The notes under the pieces were generated by a model. That model had not been told where the DNA came from. It searched no databases and worked only from the letters and a program-made list of their open reading frames with translations. Positions 37,513-49,507 of a DNA stretch of 64,000 nucleotides are shown one piece after another (within the stretch, counting starts at the first letter, position 1; the number at the start of each line of letters is the position of its first letter). This stretch comes from Motiliproteus coralliicola (GTDB lineage: Bacteria > Pseudomonadota > Gammaproteobacteria > Pseudomonadales > Balneatricaceae). The DNA lies in the NCBI RefSeq assembly GCF_003345655.1, contig NZ_QQOH01000001.1, positions 1,054,001 to 1,118,000 on the forward strand. Reading direction: 5' to 3'. Made by a program: the position numbers and the translations under genes.

Positions 37513-38016
37513 TCAGTCTTGGGTCACCGCTTCGTATTCGCTGTCATCGGCCAACATACTGTTAACCCGCTCACGAATATCGGCGATCTGCTCAACGCTG
37601 TAAGGCTGGCTTGGCAGCCTTCCCCAGACCGGCGCAGGCCAGGCGGGGTCTTCAGGCTGGCGCACCACATGGTGGACGTGCAACTGACGCACCATATTCC
37701 CCAACGCCGCCACATTCATCTTATGGGCATTGAAAATATCGGCCAGATTGGACGACAACCGGCTCGACTCAGCCATTAGCTGCTGCTGATCTTCCGCCGA
37801 CAGATGGTAGATCTCGCCGATATCCGAGCGCTGCGGCACTAGGATAAACCAGGGATAGTTGGCATCGTTCATCAACAACAGTTCGCACAATGAGAAACGC
37901 CCCAGCCGAATACAGTCCTGCTCAAGCTGCGGATCCAGGCTGTAGGGATGGAGCTCCGGATCCAGATCCCGGGCCGGGTCATAATCGATATCGGCGCTGG
38001 CTTCCAGTTCGGTCAT
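37513..38016 (-). CDS. HIT-domain protein
   Basis: A 167-residue histidine-triad protein. The fold segment LCELLLMNDANYPWFILVPQR is typical and the triad motif reads RQLHVHHVVR near residue 113. An acidic N-terminal extension precedes the domain. Relatives hydrolyse nucleotide phosphoramidates or dinucleoside polyphosphates. Stands alone upstream of fmdB. Confidence 0.88.
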   Translation of the reverse strand: MTELEASADIDYDPARDLDPELHPYSLDPQLEQDCIRLGRFSLCELLLMNDANYPWFILVPQRSDIGEIYHLSAEDQQQLMAESSRLSSNLADIFNAHKMNVAALGNMVRQLHVHHVVRQPEDPAWPAPVWGRLPSQPYSVEQIADIRERVNSMLADDSEYEAVTQD

Positions 38017-38420
38017 ACTTGTCTCCTTACGGGGTTTTATCTGAGTATAAGCCAGTTGACATCAACCAACGCGAATTAATCGCCGAGCAGGGCTGAGCAA
38101 AGTGTCTATGCTTGGGAACCTACGAATAAGTCCTGGCGAGCTTCTGACTTTCAGTTTGGTTCGCAATCCAGGCGCAGTTTTGAAGCAATGTCTAGACCTT
38201 GCGAAAAATTGCAACGCAGAGTGCGGATCAAGCTGAAAGTCCCCCTTTATCAAAAACGGAGCAAGGCCTGAAGCACACAATTCCGTCGTTGCAACCTTTA
38301 CTAAGGGCGACGGCCATTAGCTGCAGCTTGCGCATAGAACTTGCGCACTTCAGGCGCTTGCAGAAGCCGCAGGGACTTGTTCGCAGGTTCCTTTGTGTCT
38401 CGCACCCAGGCGGATGTTTT
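38017..38420. other. Intergenic region with inverted-repeat element
   Basis: 404 bases with no credible gene. The left half contains the inverted repeat described at 38146-38245; the right half has several related-looking short words (GCTTGCGCA, CTTGCGCAC, GGCGCTTGCAG) and looks like a mosaic of the same kind of non-coding repeat. Confidence 0.45.
38146..38241. repeat. Palindromic interspersed-repeat candidate
   Basis: GACTTTCAG at 38146-38154 and its exact reverse complement CTGAAAGTC at 38233-38241 bound a 96-base element; extended by six bases inward the arms match 13 of 15. Inside, GCAAT and ATTGC words form a second, nested dyad. The composition differs from the neighbouring genes. It resembles REP/BIME-like intergenic repeats, which can only be confirmed with the whole genome. 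Confidence 0.5.
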
Positions 38421-39578
38421 ATGCCAGCAGCAAACTACGACTTGATCGACCAACTGCAGCCGACCACCCTCCCCGTTGAACAACAGACGCTGTTTAGCGC
38501 AGCTTTTCTGGAGGCGTTTGAAAGCAGCGGCTGCCTGAATCCACAAAGCGGCTGGCTGACTCAACACCTGACAGCAAGATCATTGAACGGTGCTCAGGAA
38601 GCTTTTCTGCCGCTCTATCTGAAACAGCACTCCTACGGCGAATACGTCTTCGACTGGCTCTGGGCCGATGCCTCTGAACGTGCCGGACTGCGCTACTATC
38701 CGAAGCTGATCAGCGCCATCCCCTATACCCCCTGCCCCGGCCCCAGACTCGGCTTGTCAGAACCTGACGCGGCGTCTCTGGTACCCGCACTGCTGGAACA
38801 ACTGCTCGATCACATCGATCAACAACAGGCTTCATCCTGGCACCTGCTGTTTGCCGATCGCCAAAGTCGTGAACTGATCCAACAACACTGGCCTGCACCG
38901 CAAACATTGCTGGAGCGGTTTGATTGCCAATACCACTGGTTTAATCGCGACTATACGAGTTTCGATGATTTTCTTGCCCAATTACGGTCTCAGAAGCGCA
39001 AGAGCCTGAAACGAGAGAGGCGAAAAATCGAGCAACAGGGCCTCAACCTCCACCGTCTTAGCGGTGCACAGATCAGCGATAAGCTGATCGATGCTTTCTA
39101 TGACTTCTACGCCCTGACCTATCACCAGCGGGGCCGACAGCCGTACCTGAATCGCCGCTTTTTTGAGCACCTGCGTCAGCGGCTGGCGGATAAAATGTTA
39201 CTGGTCGCCGCCGTCGATGACAGCCGAACCAACAGCCCATTGGTGGGCTGCGCGCTATTTCTGTTCGACCAGAACACTCTCTACGGCCGCTGGTGGGGCG
39301 GACTGCCCGGCTACGACTGCCTGCACTTCGAAGCCTGTTATTACCAGGGAATAGAATTCGCTATTGAGCGAGGACTACAGCGCTTCGATCCGGGCACTCA
39401 GGGCGAGCACAAGCTGATTCGTGGCTTCGAGCCGATCAGGACCTGTTCATTGCACTGGCTAAGACACCCGGGATTGCACCAAGGCGTAGAAAGATGGCTG
39501 GCCCAGGAGCGCCGCCAGGTCGAGGCCTATATCGAGCAGGCCCGAGGACTACTCCCCTACCGTCAATCGAATTGCTGA
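38421..39578 (+). CDS. FemAB-like / DUF482 family protein
   Basis: A 385-residue protein of the COG3146 (PF04339) family with a GNAT/FemAB-type fold: YVFDWLWADASERAGLRYYPK, IPYTPCPGPRLG, SFDDFLAQLRSQKRKSLKRE and the C-terminal RFDPGTQGEHKLIRGFEPI are its conserved blocks. Annotated elsewhere as a peptidoglycan-biosynthesis-like or N-acetyltransferase protein; the reaction is unproven. ATG 38421 is chosen because conserved sequence begins there; the open frame extends upstream into the repeat region but that part looks non-coding. Confidence 0.85.
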   Translation: MPAANYDLIDQLQPTTLPVEQQTLFSAAFLEAFESSGCLNPQSGWLTQHLTARSLNGAQEAFLPLYLKQHSYGEYVFDWLWADASERAGLRYYPKLISAIPYTPCPGPRLGLSEPDAASLVPALLEQLLDHIDQQQASSWHLLFADRQSRELIQQHWPAPQTLLERFDCQYHWFNRDYTSFDDFLAQLRSQKRKSLKRERRKIEQQGLNLHRLSGAQISDKLIDAFYDFYALTYHQRGRQPYLNRRFFEHLRQRLADKMLLVAAVDDSRTNSPLVGCALFLFDQNTLYGRWWGGLPGYDCLHFEACYYQGIEFAIERGLQRFDPGTQGEHKLIRGFEPIRTCSLHWLRHPGLHQGVERWLAQERRQVEAYIEQARGLLPYRQSNC

Positions 39579-39604
39579 TCGTACCGGGATCTAGATTCGA
39601 CGCG

Positions 39605-40486
39605 TTAGGTGCCACGACGCTCGTTTAGCAGCAACACCCCACCGGCCATAATCACCGCAGCCCCGACCCACAGCATCATGGCCGGCACCTCATCGAAAAA
39701 GAAGTAGCCCACCGCGGCGGCGGCGATCAGCTCAAGATAAACCAGCGGTGCCAGCAACGACGCTTCGGCATAGCGGAACGCCTGGATTGACAACAGATGG
39801 CTCAGCGAGGACAACACCCCAATTGCCATAAAGAACAGCAACTCGGACGGCTGCGGCACCGACCAAGCCCAGATCGCCTGCGGGGTCAAAATCAGCGAGC
39901 CCACCAGGCACTGAAAGGTCAGCGTCTTCAACGGATCGTTATTTTTCGACGCCAAACGGGTGGCGATCAGATAAAACGCGAAAAACAGTCCACTACCCAG
40001 CGCGTAGAGGATCCCCGGTTCGATCTCGCCCGCCGGATCCAGAATGATCAGTGTGCCCACAAACCCGCAGACCAGCGCCATGATCTTTCGCGGTGTCAGC
40101 CGCTCGTTGAGAAAGAAAACCGCCAGTACCGCGGTGATTATCGGTCCCACAAAGTAGGCGGTGATGGCCGATGCCATCTGAACCTTGGACAGCGCGACGA
40201 AGTAGAGCGTCATCGCGATTACCAGAAACAGGGTCCGATTGAAATGAGCGCCCAGGTTTTCCGTCGGCAAACATTGGCGACCGTGGACCGCCAAAGCGAT
40301 AGGAAGCACCACCAGACTGGCCGCAGCATAGCGCGCCCAACTAACATACAGCGGCGAGTGGGTTTCGCTGAGATATTTAGCCAGCCCGTCCACAAATGGG
40401 ATCAACAACATGGCTGCCGCCATCAGAGCCAGACCCACACCTTGGGTGGGATATTGCAGAGTTCGCTGAATACTCAATGGTTGCAT
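39605..40486 (-). CDS. DMT/EamA-family transporter
   Basis: A 293-residue inner-membrane protein with ten predicted helices in two EamA repeats (the second begins near AGEIEPGILYALGSGLFFAF). Characteristic SPLYVSWARYAAASLVVLPI and ITAYFVGPIITAVLAVFFLNE. Members export amino acids or other metabolites; substrate not deducible. Start ATG 40486 or GTG 40501. It is downstream of gcvP on the same strand but separated by a terminator. Confidence 0.88.
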   Translation of the reverse strand: MQPLSIQRTLQYPTQGVGLALMAAAMLLIPFVDGLAKYLSETHSPLYVSWARYAAASLVVLPIALAVHGRQCLPTENLGAHFNRTLFLVIAMTLYFVALSKVQMASAITAYFVGPIITAVLAVFFLNERLTPRKIMALVCGFVGTLIILDPAGEIEPGILYALGSGLFFAFYLIATRLASKNNDPLKTLTFQCLVGSLILTPQAIWAWSVPQPSELLFFMAIGVLSSLSHLLSIQAFRYAEASLLAPLVYLELIAAAAVGYFFFDEVPAMMLWVGAAVIMAGGVLLLNERRGT

Positions 40487-40545
40487 CCCTTTTGCCAACA
40501 CCTGACCAAAACTCGACTATGCATTCCTAACGCCGTCGACAAAGA

Positions 40546-40569
40546 AAAGGCCGCATCATTGCGGCCTTT
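40546..40569 (-). terminator. gcvP terminator
   Basis: AAAGGCCGC / GCGGCCTTT, 9-bp stem, 6-base loop, followed on the minus strand by TCTTTG. Located 24 bases after the gcvP stop. Confidence 0.8.
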
Positions 40570-40592
40570 CAACTAGCAATACCGCACCCGAA

Positions 40593-43487
<2,895 letters not shown>

Positions 43488-43745
43488 ACCTGAATACCTA
43501 TTCATCAAAATGTCGCAGGGATACGACATAAAGTAAGGGTCAAAAAGTCGCTTGGCGCCACTTCTTTTCTCACGGCACTGAGATACAGCTTCACTGCACT
43601 AATAAAGCGCTCAGGATACAAAAAGTTCCCTTTTCAGTGCCCATAACAGGGCGTGAACTGTAGCAAAAAAGTCATCCCGAAGGGAGCCGGCACGACACCT
43701 GATCGAACAGTCTCCTTCGCCGCGGAACAGACTGTCACCAAAAGT

Positions 43746-43772
43746 GGCGCCACAGGCGCCACAGGCGCCACG
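43746..43772. repeat. Three tandem GGCGCCACA units
   Basis: Units at 43746-43754, 43755-43763 and 43764-43772 (last base G). Each contains the palindrome GGCGCC. A further GGCGCCAC lies at 43554-43561, just before the gcvP start. Confidence 0.85.
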
Positions 43773-44060
43773 CCTTCAGGAATGTGAATATTTTCAACAA
43801 AAAGCGATAACTAATTGATTTAAATTACTTTTACGACCGTGTTCCAGAAATTTAACAGCAGCAAAATGGCGCACAGAGATGCTAATAAAGCACCTATTAA
43901 GCTCTACTAGCATCAAGTAGCGATATTGTTGGACCTAAAACCATCTGCTTCAATCAAATCGCTAGGCGAGCAGTTGTCGTTCACCCTACCGTTTTTATGT
44001 GAATTTCAAGACGATAGACGTCTTTAGATGAGCAACAAAATGGTAATTATTTTGAACAGG

Positions 44061-44076
44061 TGGCATAACGCTTGCA
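44061..44076 (+). promoter_or_regulatory. Sigma-54 promoter of the aap operon
   Basis: TGGCATAACGCTTGCA matches TGGCAYR-N4-TTGCW at every defined position; GG (44062-44063) and GC (44074-44075) are exactly 10 bases apart. Transcription would start near 44087, about 78 bases ahead of aapJ. Confidence 0.85.
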
Positions 44077-44164
44077 TTATCGGGAATTACAACAACACGA
44101 CCCGTTAGCTTTATCCAACCTCTTAATAAATAAGGTGGATAACCTGACAACAGAAGGAACAATT

Positions 44165-45187
44165 ATGAAAAAAATCACTTCTCTTGCAGCCGTTTCAGCC
44201 ATTGCAATGGGCATGGCATCAGGCGCACAAGCCGCAAGCGCCACCCTTGATGCCGTCAAGGAGAAAGGTTTTGTCCAATGCGGTGTTTCTACCGGTCTTC
44301 CGGGTTTCTCGAATCCCGATGAAAAAGGTAACTGGCAAGGTATGGACGTTGACGTCTGCCGTGCCGTTGCTGCCGCCACCCTGGGGGACGCCTCCAAAGT
44401 TAAATATATCCCGCTGACCGCCAAAGAGCGCTTTACTGCACTGCAGTCCGGTGAGATCGACGTACTGTCTCGTAACACCACCTGGACTCAAACCCGTGAC
44501 ACCACCCTGGGCCTGAACTTCGCCGGCGTAAACTACTACGACGGTCAGGGTTTCATGATCAGCAAAAACCTAGGCGTTAAAAGCGCCCTGGAACTGGACG
44601 GTGCAGCTGTTTGTATCCAGTCCGGTACCACCACCGAACTGAACCTGTCCGATTATTTCCGCGAGCACAAAATGAGCTTCTCGCCGGTGGTATTCGATAC
44701 TTCCGACCAAACCGTTAAAGGTTTCGAAGCCGGCCGTTGTGACGTACTGACTTCCGACCAATCACAGCTGTACGCACTGCGTATCAAGCTGGCCAATCCG
44801 GACAGCGCTATGGTTCTGCCGGAAGTTATCTCCAAAGAGCCGCTGGGCCCGGTAGTACGCCAGGGTGACGACCTATGGTTCAACATCGTCAAGTGGTCTC
44901 TGAATGCGATGATCAACGCCGAAGAGCTGGGTCTGACCTCCGCCAATATCGACAAGATGAAGGAGAGTTCCAACCCGGGCGTGCGTCGTTTCGTAGGCAT
45001 GGAAGGTCCGAAAGGTTCCGGTATGGAACTGAGCGATGACTGGGCCTACCAGATCGTCAAGCAGGTTGGCAGCTACGGTGAAGCTTTCGAGCGTAACGTC
45101 GGCTCCGGCTCTCCGCTGCAGATCGATCGTGGTGTTAACGCACTTTGGAGCAAAGGCGGCTTCCTGTACGCCCCGCCGATGCGCTAA
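44165..45187 (+). CDS. aapJ: General L-amino acid ABC transporter, substrate-binding protein
   Basis: A 340-residue periplasmic binding protein with a signal peptide at residues 1-24 (ending GAQA-A). Family-3 SBP with GLPGFSNPDEKGNWQGMDVD, CRAVAAATLGD and the C-terminal NAMINAEELGLTSANIDKM, matching AapJ, the broad-specificity amino-acid receptor. ATG 44165 has GAAGGA upstream. First gene of aapJQMP; the sigma-54 promoter upstream suggests induction by nitrogen limitation. A strong hairpin follows it. Confidence 0.95.
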   Translation: MKKITSLAAVSAIAMGMASGAQAASATLDAVKEKGFVQCGVSTGLPGFSNPDEKGNWQGMDVDVCRAVAAATLGDASKVKYIPLTAKERFTALQSGEIDVLSRNTTWTQTRDTTLGLNFAGVNYYDGQGFMISKNLGVKSALELDGAAVCIQSGTTTELNLSDYFREHKMSFSPVVFDTSDQTVKGFEAGRCDVLTSDQSQLYALRIKLANPDSAMVLPEVISKEPLGPVVRQGDDLWFNIVKWSLNAMINAEELGLTSANIDKMKESSNPGVRRFVGMEGPKGSGMELSDDWAYQIVKQVGSYGEAFERNVGSGSPLQIDRGVNALWSKGGFLYAPPMR

Positions 45188-45202
45188 TTCTTTAGCCCTT
45201 CT

Positions 45203-45236
45203 AAACGGCCGGTTAGGGAGTCCCCACCGGCCGTTT
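45203..45236 (+). other. Intercistronic hairpin after aapJ
   Basis: AAACGGCCGGT / ACCGGCCGTTT, a perfect 11-bp stem with a 12-base loop, 16 bases after the aapJ stop, with only three T after it. Placed where ABC operons often have a structure that partly terminates or protects the abundant binding-protein message. Confidence 0.7.
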
Positions 45237-45415
45237 CCATGACTCGCTGCCGTCGTCTCTACTCAGCAGCATCGACCCGGATGTCGATTATCTTTGTCTA
45301 ATCAGAGAGTTGCTTAACGGCAAGGATCGACCCTCGGCAAGGTTTAACAGCAAGCGAAGTTAAAGCTGGCTGCTAGACTTTATGAACCTAATAACAACAA
45401 ACCGGAGACCTTTCC

Positions 45416-46606
45416 ATGCCCACTGATGTGAAAAACGGCGTGGCACCCTCCTCGAAACCCAAGTTCTGGAACGACCCTGAGAAACGGGCATTGCTGTTCC
45501 AGATACTGATGATTCTTACGATTCTGGGTTTCTTTGCCTACATCATCTCAAACGCACTTTTTAATCTTGAGAAACGCGGTATCACCACCGGTTTTGACTT
45601 CCTTGGTCAAGCCGCCGGTTTTGAGATACTGCTGACCTTAATCCCTTTTGATGCCACCTACAGTTTTGGCCGAACCTTTATCATCGGCCTGCTCAATACA
45701 CTGTTGGTTTCGGTGCTGGGGATTATTCTAGCCACCGTAATCGGTTTTATTATGGGGATCGCCAGGCTGTCGCAGAACTGGTTGATCAACAAGGTGGCGA
45801 CCGCCTATATCGAGATCTTCCGGAACATTCCGCTGCTACTGCAGATCTTTTTCTGGTACTTCGCCGTACTACAACCCCTGCCCTCACCCAGGCAGAGTAT
45901 CGAAATCGGCAGTGCCTTCCTCAACAACCGGGGTTTCTATATCCCCTGGCCCGAATTCCATCCGGCCTTCATGTTCGTCACGATCGCCTTCGCGATTGCC
46001 GTCGTCGCCGTGATCTTTCTGGTCAAGTGGAACCATAAACGCCAGGACGAAACCGGCCAGACTTTCCCGGTTTTCCGGGCTGCGCTGGCGCTGCTGATCG
46101 GCCTGCCGTTGATCGTCTACTTCCTGGCCGGCTCACCGATGACCTGGGACTACCCGGCCCTTAAAGGCTTCAACTTCCGCGGTGGTGCCACCATCATTCC
46201 GGAATTGATGGCACTGCTGATCGCCCTGTCGGTCTACACCGGTACCTTTATCGCCGAGATTGTCCGCTCCGGTATTCTGGCGGTGAGCAAAGGTCAGAGC
46301 GAAGCGGCCCATGCCTTGGGTCTGAACAACAGCCGTACCCTGCGCCTGATCGTCGTTCCCCAGGCGATGCGGGTCATCATTCCACCACTGACCAGCCAAT
46401 ACCTGAATCTGATCAAGAACTCCTCACTGGCCACCGCAATCGGTTACCCGGATCTGGTCTCCGTGTTCATGGGTACCACCCTGAACCAGACTGGCCAGGC
46501 GATCGAGATCATCTTCATGACGATGGCGGTCTATCTCACCATCAACCTGTTGGTGTCGCTGTTTATGAACTGGTACAACAAGCGCATGTCGCTGGTGGAG
46601 CGTTAA
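45416..46606 (+). CDS. aapQ: General L-amino acid ABC transporter, permease AapQ
   Basis: A 396-residue inner-membrane permease. N-terminal helix near residue 28, a long periplasmic part, then the HisM-type core with LLNTLLVSVLGIILATVIGF, IEIFRNIPLLLQIFFWYF and the EAA loop SEAAHALGLNNSRTLRLIVVPQA. The large insertion between the first core helices is typical for AapQ. Ends one base before aapM. Confidence 0.94.
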   Translation: MPTDVKNGVAPSSKPKFWNDPEKRALLFQILMILTILGFFAYIISNALFNLEKRGITTGFDFLGQAAGFEILLTLIPFDATYSFGRTFIIGLLNTLLVSVLGIILATVIGFIMGIARLSQNWLINKVATAYIEIFRNIPLLLQIFFWYFAVLQPLPSPRQSIEIGSAFLNNRGFYIPWPEFHPAFMFVTIAFAIAVVAVIFLVKWNHKRQDETGQTFPVFRAALALLIGLPLIVYFLAGSPMTWDYPALKGFNFRGGATIIPELMALLIALSVYTGTFIAEIVRSGILAVSKGQSEAAHALGLNNSRTLRLIVVPQAMRVIIPPLTSQYLNLIKNSSLATAIGYPDLVSVFMGTTLNQTGQAIEIIFMTMAVYLTINLLVSLFMNWYNKRMSLVER

Positions 46607-46607
46607 T

Positions 46608-47711
46608 ATGATCGTCAACGACAAGAAATTACCCGATCTTCCACCTCCCGCCAGCACCGTCGGTTTGGTTGGCTGGATGCGGACCAATCTGTTCTCAAGC
46701 CCGACCTATACCGTACTGACGTTGATCGTGGCCTACCTGCTTTGGATCACGGTGATACCAGCAATTCAGTGGGCCTTTATCAATGCCGATTGGGCCGGTG
46801 ACAGCCGGGATGCCTGTACCAGCGGCGGTGCCTGTTGGGTCTTTATCGGCGCCCGATTCAACCAGTTTATCTACGGTTTCTACCCTGAAACCGAGTACTG
46901 GCGAATCGATGTGCTGTTCGTGATGCTGGCGATTCTGATCGCCGCGCTGGTATACGAAGGCACACCCAAGCGGGGCTGGATCAGCGCTTTCACCCTGATC
47001 GTGTTTCCGATCATCGCCTTCTTCCTGCTCTATGGCGGCTCCTTCGGCCTCGAGGTGGTCGAGACCCATAAATGGGGAGGCTTGAGCCTGACCCTGGTTC
47101 TGGCGCTGGTGGGGATTGTGGCCTCGCTACCGATCGGGGTGCTGCTGGCCTTGGGTCGGCGGTCCGAAATGCCGGTGGTACGCAGTTTCTGTACGGTCTT
47201 TATCGAGATGTGGCGTGGTGTTCCGCTGATCACCATCCTGTTCATGGCTTCGGTCATGCTGCCGCTGTTCGCGCCGGAGGAGATCGACTTCGACAAACTG
47301 TTACGGGCCCTGATCGGTATCACCCTGTTCCAGTCCGCCTACATGGCCGAGGTTATCCGTGGGGGCCTGCAGGCGATTCCGAAAGGCCAGTACGAAGCGG
47401 CCGATGCGTTGGGTCTTAGTTACTGGAAGAAGATGGGACTGATCGTCCTGCCGCAGGCACTGAAGATCATGATCCCGGGTATCGTTAACACCTTTATCGC
47501 GCTGTTCAAGGACACCTCGCTGGTACTGATCATCGGTCTGTTCGACCTGCTGGCAATCGTCCAGGCGGCACTGTCCGATCCGAAATGGCTGGGTTACTCC
47601 ATCGAAGGCTATACCTTTGTTGCCTTCGTTTTCTGGGTCTTCTGCTTCGGCATGTCCCGCTACAGCCAATTCCTCGAGCGCAAACTGCACACCGGTCACG
47701 GTGCCCGCTAA
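46608..47711 (+). CDS. aapM: General L-amino acid ABC transporter, permease AapM
   Basis: A 367-residue permease partner of AapQ. The core contains LTLVLALVGIVASLPIGVLL, FIEMWRGVPLITILFMASV and the EAA loop YEAADALGLSYWKKMGLIVLPQAL. N-terminal extra helices and a Cys-bearing loop (ACTSGGACWVF) precede it, as in AapM. Starts one base after aapQ. Confidence 0.94.
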   Translation: MIVNDKKLPDLPPPASTVGLVGWMRTNLFSSPTYTVLTLIVAYLLWITVIPAIQWAFINADWAGDSRDACTSGGACWVFIGARFNQFIYGFYPETEYWRIDVLFVMLAILIAALVYEGTPKRGWISAFTLIVFPIIAFFLLYGGSFGLEVVETHKWGGLSLTLVLALVGIVASLPIGVLLALGRRSEMPVVRSFCTVFIEMWRGVPLITILFMASVMLPLFAPEEIDFDKLLRALIGITLFQSAYMAEVIRGGLQAIPKGQYEAADALGLSYWKKMGLIVLPQALKIMIPGIVNTFIALFKDTSLVLIIGLFDLLAIVQAALSDPKWLGYSIEGYTFVAFVFWVFCFGMSRYSQFLERKLHTGHGAR

Positions 47712-47750
47712 CGGGCACCGTCAGAAGTAAAAGAATTCAAGGAGTCTGCA

Positions 47751-48527
47751 ATGTCAGAACAACAAAGCCAGGCCAGCATGAACGTCTCCGACGAGGTGAT
47801 GATTCAACTTAATAACGTCAACAAGTGGTACGGTGAGTTTCATGTCCTGAAAGACATCAACTTGACCGTTCGCAAGGGCGAGCGGATCGTAATCTGCGGT
47901 CCCTCCGGTTCAGGCAAGTCAACCATGATCCGCTGCCTGAACCGTCTCGAGGAGCATCAGGCCGGCGACATCATTGTCGGCGAGACCACCCTCAACAACG
48001 ATCTGAAAAATATCGAAACCATCCGACGCGAAGTCGGCATGGTATTCCAGCACTTCAACCTGTTCCCACACCTGACCGTGTTGGAGAACTGTTGCCTGGC
48101 ACCGATCTGGGTCCGCAAGACCCCCCGAGAGGAAGCCGAAGCGATCGCGATGAAGTACCTGGAGCGGGTAAAGATTCCGGATCAAGCCTATAAGTATCCG
48201 GGGCAGCTATCCGGCGGTCAGCAGCAGCGGGTAGCGATCGCCCGAAGCCTATGTATGAACCCGGAGGTGATGTTGTTCGACGAGCCGACTTCGGCGCTTG
48301 ACCCGGAGATGATCAAGGAAGTACTCGACGTTATGATCGAGCTGGCGAAGGAAGGCATGACGATGCTTTGTGTGACCCACGAGATGGGTTTCGCCAAGAC
48401 CGTTGCGAACCGCGTTATCTTTATGGATGGCGGCCAGATCATCGAAGAGAATGAGCCGGAAGAGTTCTTCCACAATCCGCAGTCCGAACGGACCCAGCTG
48501 TTCTTGAGTCAGATCCTGCAACACTGA
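47751..48527 (+). CDS. aapP: General L-amino acid ABC transporter, ATPase AapP
   Basis: A 258-residue ABC ATPase: Walker [11 protein letters not shown]-loop [11 protein letters not shown], signature [13 protein letters not shown], Walker [15 protein letters not shown] and the switch His in [14 protein letters not shown] precedes ATG 47751. Last gene of the aap operon. Confidence 0.96.
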   Translation: MSEQQSQASMNVSDEVMIQLNNVNKWYGEFHVLKDINLTVRKGERIVICGPSGSGKSTMIRCLNRLEEHQAGDIIVGETTLNNDLKNIETIRREVGMVFQHFNLFPHLTVLENCCLAPIWVRKTPREEAEAIAMKYLERVKIPDQAYKYPGQLSGGQQQRVAIARSLCMNPEVMLFDEPTSALDPEMIKEVLDVMIELAKEGMTMLCVTHEMGFAKTVANRVIFMDGGQIIEENEPEEFFHNPQSERTQLFLSQILQH

Positions 48528-48545
48528 TCATACTCACTGCCAAGA

Positions 48546-48577
48546 AAAGGGAGCCCATGCGGCTCCCTTTTTTTATC
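48546..48577 (+). terminator. aap operon terminator
   Basis: AAAGGGAGCC / GGCTCCCTTT, 10-bp stem, 5-base loop, then a T-run. 19 bases after the aapP stop. Confidence 0.92.
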
Positions 48578-48693
48578 TTCAACCGGTACGGCGAACCGGG
48601 GATCAACCAATTTGAACAGTATTTGGCGTGTTCAGTAACGGCCTGCTCCATAGCGGCTACACTGATTGCAACCGTTCAATACTGAGGTTCACC

Positions 48694-49464
48694 ATGCCGA
48701 GACCAAGCCGATTGATCGCCCCGCTCGTTCTGACCCTAATCGGCTCAGCAACAACGCCTATTGCCTTTGCCGGTTTTGGAGACCTGCTCAAGCAGGTAGA
48801 GGAGCAAACCCCACAGCTGCTGCAACAGAGTACAAACAGCGATGGCGCTTCCCACTCATCCTTGGACACAGACACCCTGATTCGGGGCCTTAAACAGGCG
48901 CTGGAAGTCGGCACCCAGCGAGCCGTCGACCAGGTCTCCCAAACCGATGGGTATCTGGGTAATCCGAGTATTCGAATCCCGTTGCCATCGGTTATCGACA
49001 AAGGCGCCAAGCTGGTCGGGAAGTTCGGCGGCCAGTCGTTGGTGGACGATTTCGAGCTGAGCATCAACCGTGCCGCGGAAAAAGCGGCGCCGCTGGCGGC
49101 AGAGCCTTTCCTGACAACCCTTAAAGGGATGAGTTTTGAGGATGCCAGACGGATCTACGAAGGTTCCGACGACGCCGCAACCCGCTATTTTCAGGACGAA
49201 ACCAGCGAGGAGCTGAAGACCGCCTTTGCACCCATCATCCGTGACAGCATGGAACAGGTCGGGGTCACCAGTTATTACCAGGCGTTGGTAAAGCAGGCAT
49301 CGCAATATCCATTGGTCGGCAACATGAATCTGGATCTGGAAAGCTATGTTACCGATCAGGCTTTGGTGGGGCTCTTTACGGTCTTGGCCGAGGAGGAGAA
49401 GCGAATCCGTGAAGAACCCCTGGCCCGCTCGACGGAATTGCTAAAACAGGTCTTTGGAAACTAA
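48694..49464 (+). CDS. DUF4197 family secreted protein
   Basis: A 256-residue protein with a signal peptide (residues 1-26, ending AFA-G) and a helical DUF4197 domain: FGDLLKQVEEQTPQ, GLKQALEVGTQRAVDQVSQT, YLGNPSIRIPLP and AKLVGKFGGQSLVDDFELSIN. Periplasmic or outer-membrane-associated; function unknown. ATG 48694 has GAGG upstream. Confidence 0.9.
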   Translation: MPRPSRLIAPLVLTLIGSATTPIAFAGFGDLLKQVEEQTPQLLQQSTNSDGASHSSLDTDTLIRGLKQALEVGTQRAVDQVSQTDGYLGNPSIRIPLPSVIDKGAKLVGKFGGQSLVDDFELSINRAAEKAAPLAAEPFLTTLKGMSFEDARRIYEGSDDAATRYFQDETSEELKTAFAPIIRDSMEQVGVTSYYQALVKQASQYPLVGNMNLDLESYVTDQALVGLFTVLAEEEKRIREEPLARSTELLKQVFGN

Positions 49465-49507
49465 ACCACCGAAACCACTTTAAGACCCGCAATCACGTGA
49501 CAGCAGT

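Larger units (their letters stand above)
43488..44164. promoter_or_regulatory. 677-base divergent control region of gcvP and the aap operon
   Basis: No gene seen. The gcvP side contains a GTGGCGCCAC palindrome at 43744-43753 within three tandem GGCGCCAC(A/G) units, another GGCGCCAC at 43554, and a hairpin ACAGTCT (43707-43713) / AGACTGT (43729-43735). The aap side is AT-rich with a sigma-54 promoter at 44061-44076. I looked for a glycine riboswitch core on the minus strand and did not find a convincing one. Confidence 0.6.

Noticed and set aside
38199-38420. N-terminal extension of the FemAB-like protein
   Set aside because: The frame is open but runs through the inverted-repeat element, lacks family similarity, and a start at 38421 fits the conserved region.
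43530-43740. Glycine riboswitch upstream of gcvP
   Set aside because: A GGCGAAGGAGAC stretch recalls part of the aptamer, but the ordered conserved segments and tandem arrangement are not there by eye. Left open for an Infernal search.
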